From positions 17,401,117-17,465,116 of the forward strand of contig JACMZG010001913.1 in assembly GCA_018340805.1 (NCBI GenBank): DNA of 64,000 nt, given 5' to 3'. Shown piece after piece: positions 48,770 through 61,140 of the stretch (positions within the stretch are counted from its first letter, which is position 1; every line of letters starts with the position of its first letter). A program made the position numbers and the translations under genes. Source of the DNA: Microvelia longipes. Lineage: Eukaryota; Arthropoda; Insecta; Hemiptera; Veliidae. Below the pieces are notes generated by a model. That model was not told the DNA's origin, did not search any database, and was given only the letters and a program-made list of their open reading frames with translations.

Positions 48770-48942
48770 AAATAAGAAGCCTCCGGCCTCTTTGCCGCTC
48801 CGAGGCCGAGAGATTGATTTTTGTACTAAGTTTTATTTCAATAAAACTTAAGTTTTATTTCAATCCAAAAAAGCGTTCAAAAGTTATCGTGTCCTATAGA
48901 TAAGTCTAGGACAAATAAATCTCGTACATACATACACACACA

Positions 48943-48997
<55 letters not shown>

Positions 48998-49014
48998 TAT
49001 GTATATATATATTA

Positions 49015-49087
<73 letters not shown>

Positions 49088-49160
49088 CCCCTACTTCCCC
49101 CTTCATGACCCCAACATCATAAGCTCATTTTTTCTTTGGAAGTTCGCTAAAAGAGTAAAA
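48770..49160 (+). repeat. Family C copy containing an AT microsatellite
   Basis: Starts with a GC-rich palindromic patch (gcctccggcctctttgccgc), then gcgttcaaaagttatcgtgt and ctcgtacatacatacacaca. The AT tract at 48945-49086 follows, then cccctacttcccccttcatg, accccaacatcataagctca. The same order of parts occurs, in pieces, at 53390-53860, 58735-58925 (inverted), 60835-61140 and 23930. Confidence 0.65.
48945..49086. repeat. AT microsatellite inside family C
   Basis: About 140 bp of AT with TAAT and GTAT interruptions. Confidence 0.93.
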
Positions 49161-49329
49161 ACCCCAAATATAGCCTGTATGGAATTTTCAAACTATAGAG
49201 AAAGCTCGTGTTGAATTTAAAAATGAAAACAAAAGCATAAAAGTGTTCTTCAAATTGTTCAATTCGTATTTCGATTAAGTATTCATATAATATGTTTAAA
49301 ATCAAATTCAATCAGTGGCATTTAATAAA

Positions 49330-49770
49330 GAAGCAGAACATGTGGGTGTTATTTACTCAAGCCAAAGAACTTACCAATTAGGTAAAAGAAATTGAATATT
49401 GTACGCAGACGACATGGTTACGCTGTAATTGGGGATAAGGTCCTTCAACAATCGGCTCTCCCTTATATAAACTCTTTTAATACTAAAACTGATTTAAATA
49501 ACAGAGAACCGACAGAGGCATCTCGCTAAGGAGAATCTAAAACGTAATTACCGGTCTATTGTCATTTTGAATTGGACAAAAACCTCTAACTCAGTGGCGG
49601 AGATAAAGGTAAATTTATTGGATAGCACCCAACACCTGGGAGTTAGTCTACAATGGGTTCCCTCGCCCGACACTTTAATACGCCTAATAGCGGCTTGCAG
49701 GTACTCAACGACTATTACAAATACTGTTGATTGCATTAAAAAAGAATTTAATAGTGCTGGAATATAAATA
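49330..49770 (+). pseudogene. Decayed non-LTR retrotransposon (reverse transcriptase and RNase H fragments)
   Basis: At 49399-49422 the frame reads LYADDMVTL; YADD (49402-49413) is the catalytic box of reverse transcriptases. Stops and frameshifts follow. A 66-codon open stretch at 49567-49767 then contains HLGVSLQWVPS (LQWVPS at 49648-49665), which matches the VxLQWVPSH segment of the RNase H domain in LINE polyproteins; the usual following His and the GNExAD motif are missing. The order RT then RNase H in about 250 bp means most of the spacer domain has been deleted. Jockey/I-type LINEs are the likely source. It is non-functional. Confidence 0.65.
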
Positions 49771-50059
49771 AATAAAAAAGTGACTAACTACTTTTTTTCA
49801 AAAGGTTTAATGGGGCAGTAACCTGGAGTACTTTGAGATTTAGTTGAAAATTATTATAATTATTAACCTATTGGTACTTGGGACTTACTTCAAAATATTA
49901 TCCTTTCATTTGCCATGCTTTATTAGTATAATTAAAACAAATAGTGAAAAAATGTACTAGTATAATAAAATAAACTATATAATAGTATAATAATAGTATA
50001 AAGAAATTTATTAGGAAATAGATTTGTTTGATAGCTGTACCCTATTATGGAAAAGAAAA

Positions 50060-50790
50060 GCTTCGCGTGTAAAACTAGTACCGTGGAACTTTTCCTCACT
50101 TATCGGATGCAATCATCCTCACCTTTGGATTTCTACAATCATCCTCACTTGTGGATTTGCTACAATCATTCTCATCTTATCGGATTTATTACAATCATCC
50201 TTACCTTATCGACTTTGCTATAATCATCCTCACCTTATCGGATTTATTGCAATCATCCTCACCTTTTGGGATTTGCTACAATCATCCTCACCTTGTCGTA
50301 TTCGCTACAATCATTCTCATCTTATCGGATTTATTACAATCATCCTTACCTTATCGACTTTGCTATAATCATCCTCACCTTATCGGATTCGCTACAATCA
50401 TCCTCACCTTATCGAATGTGCTATAATCATCCTCACCTTGTCGTATTCGCTACAATCATTCTCATCTTATCGGATTTATTACAATCATCCTTACCTTATC
50501 GACTTTGCTATAATCATCCTCACCTTGTCGGATTCGCTACAATCATCCTCACCTTATCGAATTTGCTATAATCATCCTCACCTCATCGGATTCGCTCAAT
50601 CATCCTCACCTATCGAATTGCTAAATCATCCTCACCTCATCGAATTTGTAACGCTCATCCTCACCTTATTGGATTTGCTACAATCATCCTCACCATATTC
50701 GATTTATTACGCTCATCCTCATCTTATCGGTTTTGCTAAATCATAATCACATTGCCGGATTTGCTACTCTCATTCTCACTTTAATTCACT
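50060..50790 (-). repeat. Minisatellite of 29-bp monomers in 145-bp higher-order units, seeded by the family A 3' end
   Basis: Left of the array, actagtaccgtggaacttt, tcctcacttatcggatgc is the family A 3' end in minus orientation. The following segment (gaggatgattgtagcgaatc, cgataaggt on the minus strand) is then repeated about 23 times with a 29-bp period. Monomer variants recur in fixed order: the word tcattctcatcttatcgga starts at 50166, 50311 and 50456, giving a 145-bp, five-monomer higher-order repeat. Monomers after about 50590 are shorter and irregular. Frames with 'QSSSPYRI CYNHPHL' words are translations of the array. Confidence 0.93.
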
Positions 50791-50799
50791 TATCCTTAT

Positions 50800-51689
50800 T
50801 ATTAATTAGTTGAAATATTTACTCTTTGATTAAATATTTTTTTATTGTTAAAGTGAGTTTATTTTTCATAGTGTCTTAATTCTAAAGCACATTACTGTGT
50901 GTGTGATAATTATAGTTATTATTTAGAACTTTTTCACTTGTTAATGTTAAAACGGTAGGGAATTTGGACAACATCTTGAAATCGTAGTAAAAAAGTAAGA
51001 ATACATTCTAAGGATATTAATGACTAATTTAACTCTTAATAATTAATTAAAATTTAAATGTGTCCACATTCTTCTACAAAAGGACTTTTTTCTAAGATTA
51101 ATGAAACTTGACCAAAAACCACTCCTAAAGGACAGTTTCAGGTATACAAATTAAAGTGTTTAACAGCTGTCTTTTTGACTTCATTTACAAGCCTACAGAA
51201 TGCGCCTCTAATTAAACATACAATATAAAACATTAAAACCTCTCGGAAACCCACTCCGGACTGACCAATAATAGAAAATAATTATTATTTCTCGACAAAA
51301 AAAAAAACAAAAAAAGAAATAAATTAAAACCGCAAAATGTTATCCTTTATGTGGTTCTGTTATTAAGCCATTTTTCTGAGCTCCATCTGTTTTTGTTTCC
51401 ACTAATTGATCCAATTATATTTTCAATTAACTTCTATTATATAAACATAACAGAACATATTTTTAATTAGGTAATTTCCTGGTCATATTGTTTTTAAACT
51501 TCATATTGTCTTCATATTTTTAGCGAGGTTTCGAAGAAAATTACACTGGTACACTTAATCTACAGTTTATTTTACAGATGGTTTTTGTCATACCTAAAAT
51601 TATTAATTATAGTTACCCTAAATACAGGAGCACATTCATAGCTTTCAACCTTAAGAAGCGTTATGTATTTTTGACTTTTAGTGATTTTT
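50800..51689. other. AT-rich stretch, no gene recognised
   Basis: Unique AT-rich DNA. Nothing coding or repetitive recognised. Confidence 0.5.
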
Positions 51690-52135
51690 TTGCTTTTCCT
51701 CACCTATACAACTTTATTTAAGAAATGTATTATGTGTTCACACCCTAAAAGTACGAAAGTTTAGGCATTTTTATGACGTTCAAACTGGTTCTTATCTCGC
51801 TGTCTGTCTTATATCTTAAACTCGGTGTGTTTATACTTGACACATAGACTTAGTACAAAAATCAAACTTAAGCTCTTGTACTTTTTGAAAATACATTTTT
51901 TAGATCGTTTAAACCTATTTTGCTGTCGTTTAGAACGCAAAAATCGGGTACGGGATACCTCGGAAATATACTGAGAGCTACGTTGATAACAGAAACGCAC
52001 ACATACAGACTGAAAACTTTGTGAAACCCACTTAGGAGGCCTTAGAACGGATAATTCCGTTGACATCCCAGTTTCTGATTTTTTTTCGCAAACACAATTT
52101 TTTTCCTATTACCTACTTTTCAAATGAGTAAAAGT
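51690..52135. repeat. Inverted pair of family A fragments
   Basis: 51690-51935 carries family A words in plus orientation (ctcgctgtctgtctta, gtgtgtttatacttgacac, ttagtacaaaaatcaaac). 51940-52135 carries the 3' end (aaaaatcgggtacgggatac) fused directly to 5' parts in minus orientation (gagagctacgttgataacag, cacttaggaggccttagaac, ttttcgcaaacacaattt). The second copy lacks the whole internal and 5S region. The arrangement repeats the plus-then-minus order seen at 19305-20410. Confidence 0.65.
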
Positions 52136-53384
52136 AAAAATTCATTTAAATTCGAAAATTTGGTCCAATTAAGCTAAACTTTGACTCAAATGTACATCTT
52201 TAAGTTGTGAATTGATCCATTACACTTTTTTTTATTTTCGTTGCTATTTTGAAAACACATTTTTAAATTTTTTGACTTTGAAGACTTTTTTTACTTTTTT
52301 GACCGCCGACGTCTCGTCATATTGCGTAAAACATAAAGAACTATTATAAATACAAGTAATACCACCTTAAGCTTTGTGTAAGCTTGTAATTTTGAGTACG
52401 GTAAGTAAGTCTGAAGTCTGAGTCTTCCCGTATATGTTATGTAGTTACATTTTTAGTGAATTAAAAATAGAGAATTGAACAATAGAGAATAGAGCTTATG
52501 GAATTGTTTATTCTCTTTTTCTGTAAGTTAAGGAAAACACAAAATACAGTATCTAGAAAAACAAATTTCTGGAAAGGTCCATAATTGTTTTAATCTTCCA
52601 AAAATAGCAATGAAAGGTCCATAAATAATATAAAATAATATAAAGTCGAATAAGAACAATTGAGTTTGATATGACAAGTATATCCATTAAATATCATTTT
52701 GACATTTATAGCAATATAAAAAAAATATATTTTCAATTGTTAAACTCACCTTAAATTTAAACTATGCAACATATATGAACGTAATACTGATATGTACAAG
52801 TTAAAACATCCACTTAACTGCTCACTTCAATTTAAAAGTTTTAATTTAACTTAATATAATTAAATTAAAAGTTTTAGTAAAGTCAGATGGTTTCAAGATA
52901 TTGGTTTTCTTTTATTTTAATTAAGTTTCACTACCTGAAAGATTTCCTGAGGTGAGACCGTGTTAAACACTGTTGAACATAAGGCTCCAACTCTTCTTGT
53001 ACAACTTTATGATGTTATAGATTAGACCGAGTAAATAAAAGGCAAATAAGTTTAATTTATAATTAAGGGTCCGGTTTATGCATAATGCTTTGATGTAGGG
53101 TCCGATGTTTCGCTTCCACTTTAGAAGGCATCTTTAGGGTTGTCATAAATGAGCATAGGGCATCATAGATGAAAAGTGATGCTCTCAAAAAACAAAAGAT
53201 TGGAGATAGGGTTGTCCTATTCTGTTTTTATCCATAATAACCACCTCCAATCTTAATAATCTACATTCTATAATAATCTTCAGTCATCATTTCAAAACCT
53301 ATAGCTTTCAGATAGTAACCACGGAAACCTGAGTTGTTATTTTTATTATAACACCAGTTGCCAGATCATATGTTACATTTATAA
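52136..53384. other. AT-rich stretch, no gene recognised
   Basis: Includes words such as gttccgatgtttcgcttcc-like sequence near 53100 shared with 15535, suggesting old repeats. No gene seen. Confidence 0.45.
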
Positions 53385-53865
53385 ACTTAAAACTAGAGGC
53401 CATCGGCTTCATAGCCGCTCTACGATGTGAGTGCTAGGAGGGGCAATTTGAAGTCGGTTGATCTTGTAAGTAGCATACTGCCACAATATAAGCGAATTTC
53501 CAAATTTGTATGTTGAAAAACATGATTTATTACAAAAAGTTAAATATGTAAAACGATTTAATCTAATGCTAATAATAAGATTTCACTTTGTATATGTGTT
53601 TTAAATACATAGTTGTATGTGTGTATTAAATTTCAGCCCGATAAAACAAACTTTTTAAATTTTGAGATTTTTTACATTTTTGCTGTTATTCTTGTTGGTT
53701 GATGACGTCGCACATATATATAAGAGATAAGAAAAGAGTTTAGGGCATTGATTAAGTTGATTTTCACTCCATGTTTCATCCCGCTTTAAATAAGCGTTCG
53801 AACCTTATCGTGTCCCTTAGGAACGTCCTTAAACAAAATCTCATCCATACATTTGTAAACCTCAA
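53385..53865 (+). repeat. Family C copy without microsatellite
   Basis: Begins ctagaggccatcggcttcat, agccgctctacga, and includes gttggttgatgacgtcgcac (near 53693). It ends aataagcgttcgaaccttat, cgtgtcccttaggaacgtcc, aaatctcatccatacattt. Unlike the copy at 48770, no AT tract follows. Confidence 0.6.
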
Positions 53866-55195
53866 CTATATCAAAAATAATAATTGTTTTAATATCTTTA
53901 TATGTTAACAAGAGATATGTAATTTCATTTTTTTAAAAAAGTATTGATACAATAACTCTAAGTTAATATTAAAATCATAATTAACGAGCAGACACAGGGA
54001 TTTGAACCGTCCGGTTGACTAGGGACTAGACTCGAGTACAGGAATGGCACGACTGATTATTTGTGTTGTACACGTACATGATGGGGTACGGCCCGATCTC
54101 ATCCACAGATACTGTATGGGAGGGACAGGGCATTTTATCATTTAAATTGCCATATCTGGCAAATTTGATTGGTAGAAGACATTTCCAACGAAGAGGAACT
54201 GACTTTATTGAACTATGTTGTACTTTACATCTTTTGATTCCACCATTTTTATAAATAATTTCGCAGAAGTATAAGATAAAAAGCGTGAAAAAATAAAGAG
54301 GTTTTTAACCAAGTTTAAGCTTTCAAAGCCAATTAGCAATACAGTGGCGGTGGCTTAACCAGTGTTGTCATCGTGAAACCTTAAAATCGGACATCACTGC
54401 ATTAATGTTTTTTTACCTTCCATGTTGTTTTAAATCTTTAATTACCTCCCATGAACATAAAACCAGTGTAGCCAACTGATTTTGTATACCTGATTACACT
54501 ATAATCCTATTAAAACAGTGTTGAACTTTATAAAATTATTTTATAATCTGTAATTAAAACAAGTTAACATAACCTTTGAATGAAATAATATAAATTAAAG
54601 TTGATTTAATTATTAACTTTTTTAAACATTTTGTTAAAATGAATATTATTATCTAATTATTGAGCTGCAATTCTTGACATTTTTTTACTTAAATTATTAT
54701 AAAACACTGTTAAACCATAATCTTTCTGTCCTCTGTGGTATTTAACATTGCTTTAACCTTTTTTCCTTTTTATTTATTAGCAAATTTCTATTTTAAAAAT
54801 TCACTAAAGAGATTTGTAAAATAATTCCCTCGATTTAATTTTTTCAATCAATAATTTAATAAAACCTTTTTTTAACTCCTATAGCAAATCTGACCTGTTC
54901 CCTGCTAGAGAAATTCCCCATTATCCTTTGGGGGCTGTAGGCTGTAAATTTATAAATTTATTCCTCAATGTTGCCTTTGTGCTTTACATATTATAAATAT
55001 AAGCTTGAAGCTTTGTGATCGCTTTATGTAAACAAATATATGTGAATAAAAAAAAATGGCAGGTCAAAGAAAAATGTATCATTTACGAATTCTTTTATGG
55101 TAAAAAATGGTTAAAAAGTCGTAATTGTTAGTTCTTTTGTAAAAAAAATGATACATTTTAGCCACTTTATTTTATAAAGTTTTTTTTAAATTCTG
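53866..55195. other. AT-rich stretch with possible old SINE scrap, no gene recognised
   Basis: On the minus strand ggttcaaatccc at 54009-53998 resembles a Pol III B box. No convincing A box or cloverleaf accompanies it. At 54355 and 54465 the words ccagtgttgtcatc and ccagtgtagccaactgattt recall cagtgttgcccactgattt at 27590, a recurring short repeat. The 63-codon frame at 54063 is unrecognised. Confidence 0.4.
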
Positions 55196-55199
55196 GCGA

Positions 55200-55900
55200 C
55201 ATCATCAAGAAAGCATTCCCTCTCTACCAAATTTCTTTATTTAATAAAAGTTGTTCATCTTGCATCCTTAAAAGCATATCTTACCAAATTATGTCTTTTA
55301 TTTTATAAAAGTTGTTCATTTGCACCATTAGAAGCATTCTATCTTTACCAAATTATTGTTCTTTATTTTATAAAATAAATTGTCTTGCATTCTTGCATCT
55401 CATTTCTATCTTACCAAATTTTGTCTCTTATTTATAAAAGTTGTTTCATTCTTGCATCTATCTTTACCAAATTATTGTCTCTTTATTTTATAAAAGTTGT
55501 TTCATTCTTGCACCATTAAAGCATTCTATCTTACCAAATTATTGTCCTTTTTTATAAAAGTTGTTTTCATTCTTGCACATAGAAAGCATTTCATCTTACC
55601 AAATTATTGTCTCTTTTTATAAAGTTGTTTCCATTCTTGCACATTAGAAAGCATTTCATCTTTACCAATTATTGTCTCTTCATTTTATAAAAGTTTTTCA
55701 AATTCTTGCATCTTGCTTAGAAAGCATTTCTATTTTACCAAATTATTGTCTTCTTTATTTATAAAAGTTGTTCATTCTGCATCATCGTTAAAACATCTCT
55801 CTTTACCAAATTATTTCTTTATTATAAAAGTTTTTTCATTCTTGCATTATCATTAAAAGCATGTTTCTCTGTACTAATTTTTTAATATATTTTAATACAT
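55200..55900 (+). repeat. Minisatellite with ~65-69-bp units
   Basis: About ten irregular copies of a unit containing ctttaccaaattattgtctc, tttattttataaaagttgtt and tcattcttgcaccattagaa plus agcattctat. Copies differ mainly by one- and two-base deletions in homopolymers. Confidence 0.9.
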
Positions 55901-56307
55901 ATAATAATCCTGAAGGCTTATAATGTTGAAATGAAATAAACGTGAAAGGTGTACTTGGCAGAATATTTTATTGGTTTAACATTTTAGCTAACTTTTAATT
56001 TCTTAATTTATCATGCACATTGACCAATATTGTACAGTTTAGTTTCCATGTGAATTTGCATTTTTATTAGTCAGTATTGTTCTCATTTGAATTTTTCTCG
56101 TTAAATGCTTGAATGATTCCATAAAATAAACTATTCGCTTATGTATTTTTGGTCATTTGTAAAGAGGAAGATTAATTAAATAATTATATACTTGTTCGTT
56201 TTACTTGATCTAATTTATACATTACATATAATGAATAAGAAAAGCAGATGACAAATTATTCGATGATACCGGTTTTAGCTTAATTGGAATATCTTTATTT
56301 CTTTATA
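55901..56307. other. AT-rich stretch, no gene recognised
   Basis: Ordinary AT-rich DNA between the minisatellite and the AT tract. Confidence 0.5.
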
Positions 56308-56317
56308 CATATATATA

Positions 56318-56356
<39 letters not shown>

Positions 56357-56392
56357 ATATATATATATAATATATATATAATAATATATATA
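56308..56392. repeat. AT microsatellite
   Basis: Imperfect AT/TAAT tract abutting the inverted-repeat element at 56396. Confidence 0.9.
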
Positions 56393-56540
56393 AAAGTTGG
56401 ACACACAAGATTATCAGCTACCAATAAGTACTATAAAAACGGATAATATACTGGCTATAGAATGTAATATTGATAAATGAAGACGCAATTGTTGGAGTTA
56501 TAAGGTTTTCCTTTTAGAATGTATATATTACATTTATATC

Positions 56541-56550
56541 TATATAAATA
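56541..56550 (+). promoter_or_regulatory. Possible TATA box
   Basis: tatataaata lies 59 bp upstream of the ATG at 56609, with a C/A-rich leader (ccacaacactcacctcacc) between. The geometry suits a Pol II core promoter, but TATA-like words are common in this AT-rich window. Confidence 0.35.
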
Positions 56551-56608
56551 CTTCTCGTAGCTCCACAACACTCACCTCACCAAAGAGCTACAACTATAAA
56601 GAATAAAG

Positions 56609-56793
56609 ATGGCTACAACTGAGTTTGCCACTCGTGCAGCCACTTATATAACAAGGCAGAAGAGGAATGAAAACATAGAATGAAGTATAACTTAGCGGAT
56701 GCAATCGTGAGAGAATTGGACGATAACACAAATAAAAGAGACAAGATAACACCCCACATAGATAAAAAACAAGTAAAGGTCAGGAGGCAATAA
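56609..56793 (+). pseudogene. Broken small ORF inside the inverted-repeat element
   Basis: The ATG has a strong start context (aaagatggct). The first frame gives 24 residues (MATTEFATRAATYITRQKRN, then ENIE) and stops at 56683. An overlapping frame from the ATG at 56680 continues with coding-like composition (KYNLADAIVRELDDN, then TNKRDKITPHIDKKQVKVRR) to a TAA at 56793, and after that stop another dozen codons remain open. One frameshift would join the first two. The basic, helix-prone composition would suit a nucleic-acid-binding or structural protein, but I recognise no family. Confidence 0.4.
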
Positions 56794-57069
56794 CAAATGA
56801 TGAATAAAGAAACACTTATACACATGAAGAAATAGTCGCACAGCGATTATTTATCATTCATTTTCTCTCAGAAACCGAAGAATTGGACAAAACACGATGC
56901 TCAGCTACCAACAGGTGCTATGAAATCGGATAAGGTAATAGCTAATATGTGTCAACTATTCATGTTTTGCTAAACTCGGTAGTATCAAATGATAAATGGC
57001 TAATAGAATATCAGAATATACCAGCATACTTATTGGTAGCTGATAATCGTTGTCCAATTCATCGATTTC

Positions 57070-58640
57070 TGCGAGTTTGTATATATTTCTGTATCTTTAT
57101 TGCTCAAGTATATTAGAAAAAAATTGAGGATCGCATCAAATCCTCTTAATCTAATATGATGTGGAAACAAAAATGTATTCAATCTTTACATTAAATTCAA
57201 TGTAGAAATAAGGAGGGAAGTATCTTAGCCACTTCCCGAGGTAGGATCGGATACGTCACTAATATTATATGAGAACCTTCTGGAGCTTTCGATTTGTCCT
57301 GCTCTTATTTTATTACATCGAAAATATCACCGTGGAACATCTAATTAAATTTATATCTTTCAACTTAAAAATAAAATGTGTAATTAAGATATAATTTTGG
57401 TATACTCCTTTATAAATTCTAGGTTCCCTCAATCTTGTCTTAAGAGCCAATGTACATAAATCTTATATTACTAGAGTGGTAAAATTTTTGACATTTCTTC
57501 CTGGAGTTAAGATTTTATTACGCCCTTAGCGTGTGAAATCCTTAAAAAAATTAAATTATGCTGCGCAACCACATGCAAACAGATTCGTACCTAACTTAGT
57601 TCCTTATATAAGTCGTGAGGATCAATTCCAAATTTGTTTAAAATATAAACATCCGTTTATCATTTAGCTAAACCTTTTTTAAAATTTTCGAACACCTTTT
57701 CTCAAAAGTATTTTAATTTTTGTGTTCCTCGCCAAAAAAACGTTCCCCTCTTTCATTATCAGAGTAATTAGGAAGCCGCTTTTTAGAGAGATTTGTTTTT
57801 ATGTTGTATTTTCTTATTATGGCAAAGAGAGTAAAAATTACGGTTTTTTCTTGTTACATTAACATCCTGGCAAAGCCTTGTTTGTCAGTAATTAGCGGAT
57901 GTTTCTTAATTTTTTTTTCGTCATAAAAATAAAAGCTAAGCCGTACATTTTCGCACCTTTGTTAAAAATTTAATTTTATCCACAAAAAAACTTTTTTGAA
58001 GACGCTTGTTTTTATATAAGCGGGGATTCTTAAAGACATTTTTATGATCTCAGAAGCTTCAAATTTTTTTTGTTCTTTTGATTATCTTTTGCCTCAAATA
58101 TTTTGCCGTCTTTTAATTAGACACAAAACTAAGATGGATTTAATGACAAAAAAACTAATTTTTTCGGCTTTGTTTCTGTTTTCTAAAATATAAAAAGTAT
58201 TCTTGGAAAAGATATATTTATTCGGGAAATAAAATTAATTATCTTTTAATTATATAATTTGCTTTTTTAAAACGTATAAGGTTTAACAGTGATTAAAATT
58301 TTTTTCAAGAAATGATTTTGTCTTTTAACAATTTTTAATGTTAACCAAATTTTCATCGAAAAACGACTTATATTCTCTATATTCAATATTTATATAAGCT
58401 GCTGGGTTTGTTCTTATAAAAAATTATCATATCTTGAAATTACTAGTTACGATACAACCTTTTAATGTTGGCTAAGAACAATGCATCCTAATTAAAAAAA
58501 TATTTTGTGAGGATAGCTCAAAAAACTATTTTCTGAGTTTGGTTTTTGACGTAAAACTACTCCGAAATACTGCATCTCGATATCTTCGTTATGTTTTGAG
58601 AAAAAGATAAAGGGACTTTCTAAAACTCCCTGTAAATTGC
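57070..58640. other. AT-rich stretch, no gene recognised
   Basis: T-rich homopolymer-laden DNA. No repeats or frames of note. Confidence 0.5.
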
Positions 58641-58655
58641 AATTATACAAATCTA

Positions 58656-58669
58656 TATATATATATAAT

Positions 58670-58728
<59 letters not shown>
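58656..58728. repeat. AT microsatellite next to inverted family C
   Basis: About 70 bp of AT with one TAAT break. Confidence 0.93.
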
Positions 58729-58731
<3 letters not shown>

Positions 58732-58925
58732 GTGTAATGCATGTATGTACGAGTTCCTTTACTTTTTTGTCTCACTATAACTTTTGAACGCTTTCTGGAA
58801 CAGAATGAAACTTGTTACAAAAATCAATCGTATGAAACTACGAGAACCCTATTGTTTATCAAATATTTATGGTGTTATTTCCCCACAATAATGGCTCAGC
58901 AAAAATGTTTAGCAATTCATAACAA
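58729..58925 (-). repeat. Family C fragment, inverted
   Basis: In minus orientation it contains gcgttcaaaagttatagtg, gagacaaaaaag and gtacatacatgcattacac, leading into the AT tract. This is the left half of family C as seen at 48880-48945. The 64-codon frame here lies within it. Confidence 0.6.
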
Positions 58926-60200
<1,275 letters not shown>

Positions 60201-60654
60201 ATATATAATTTATTTTTTTTTTTTTAATTTAACCATATGTTTAACAATAGGTAAGGTATAAGGGTTACGAACCTTATGACATGACAGTCCTAAGTAACTC
60301 ATACCTAACACTTATGAGCCATAAATGAGCTACACGTGAGAGCCTTAAGTAATTCATATATGTCTCTAATGAGTTATTAGAAGGTTTATTGATTCATAAG
60401 GCGAAATCAATAATAGATTTAGATAAGGGGGTTTAAAATATAGTGGCACCCAATCAATAATTGCAATTTTAAATACATTCTTTCTTATATTAGTATCTTA
60501 GTTTTTAGGAAAGAGAAGGAAAAATGAGTTTTTGCCTAAATGGTTATTTAATAAAATAATATATTTACCAGTTCAACCTAATAAAAAATAAATAAAATAA
60601 AACTTAATTGAATTATAATTATAACTTTTATGGTTTTTTTTGTTTTTGTTTTAG

Positions 60655-60722
60655 GAAGATTCAAAAGCGTAGAAATAAAGAATCTCATCTTTACCATGCA
60701 TATAATCACGTATTTTCCTTAG
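60655..60722 (+). CDS. Possible 68-nt internal exon
   Basis: A T-rich tract (ggttttttttgtttttgttttag) runs directly into the candidate exon at 60655, a good 3' splice site. The candidate ends ..tccttag and is followed by gtatgt at 60723, a consensus 5' splice site. The frame between is open and coding-like (KIQKRRNKESHLYHAYNHVF, then SL), with split codons at both edges. It is preceded and followed by stops within 20-30 codons, as expected for an exon. I do not recognise the peptide. The partner exons are not identified in this window, so this could be a chance match. Confidence 0.3.
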
Positions 60723-60834
60723 GTATGTATTCAGATATATGTTGCACACAATGGTGCGATCTGCATGTTGAGTTAGCCTACTGGCTGAAAGGTTTAGGCT
60801 AATCAAGATTGCTGAAATCGCTGAAACAAGAGGC

Positions 60835-61140
<306 letters not shown>

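Larger units (their letters stand above)
56396..57058 (+). mobile_element. Terminal-inverted-repeat element with internal promoter and broken ORF
   Basis: The left end, gttggacacacaagattatc plus agctaccaataagtactat (56396-56434), is matched inversely by catacttattggtagctgat plus aatcgttgtccaa (57025-57058). A third copy in direct orientation lies inside (56882-56921, tcagctaccaacaggtgcta). Between the outer ends are a TATA-like tatataaata and a broken ORF. The 45-bp segment at 56949-56993 also occurs, inverted, at 47057-47101, so parts of this element are dispersed. No superfamily can be assigned. Confidence 0.55.

Noticed and set aside
50024..50746. Four overlapping plus-strand frames of about 100 codons
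   Set aside because: They are translations of the 29-bp minisatellite. A 29-bp period rotates the frames, so several are open by chance.
53995..54110. tRNA-like T arm on the minus strand, and a gtacggcccgatctcatcc word resembling 5S rRNA
   Set aside because: The T stem pairs poorly, no A box or anticodon arm can be built, and the 5S-like match is too short.
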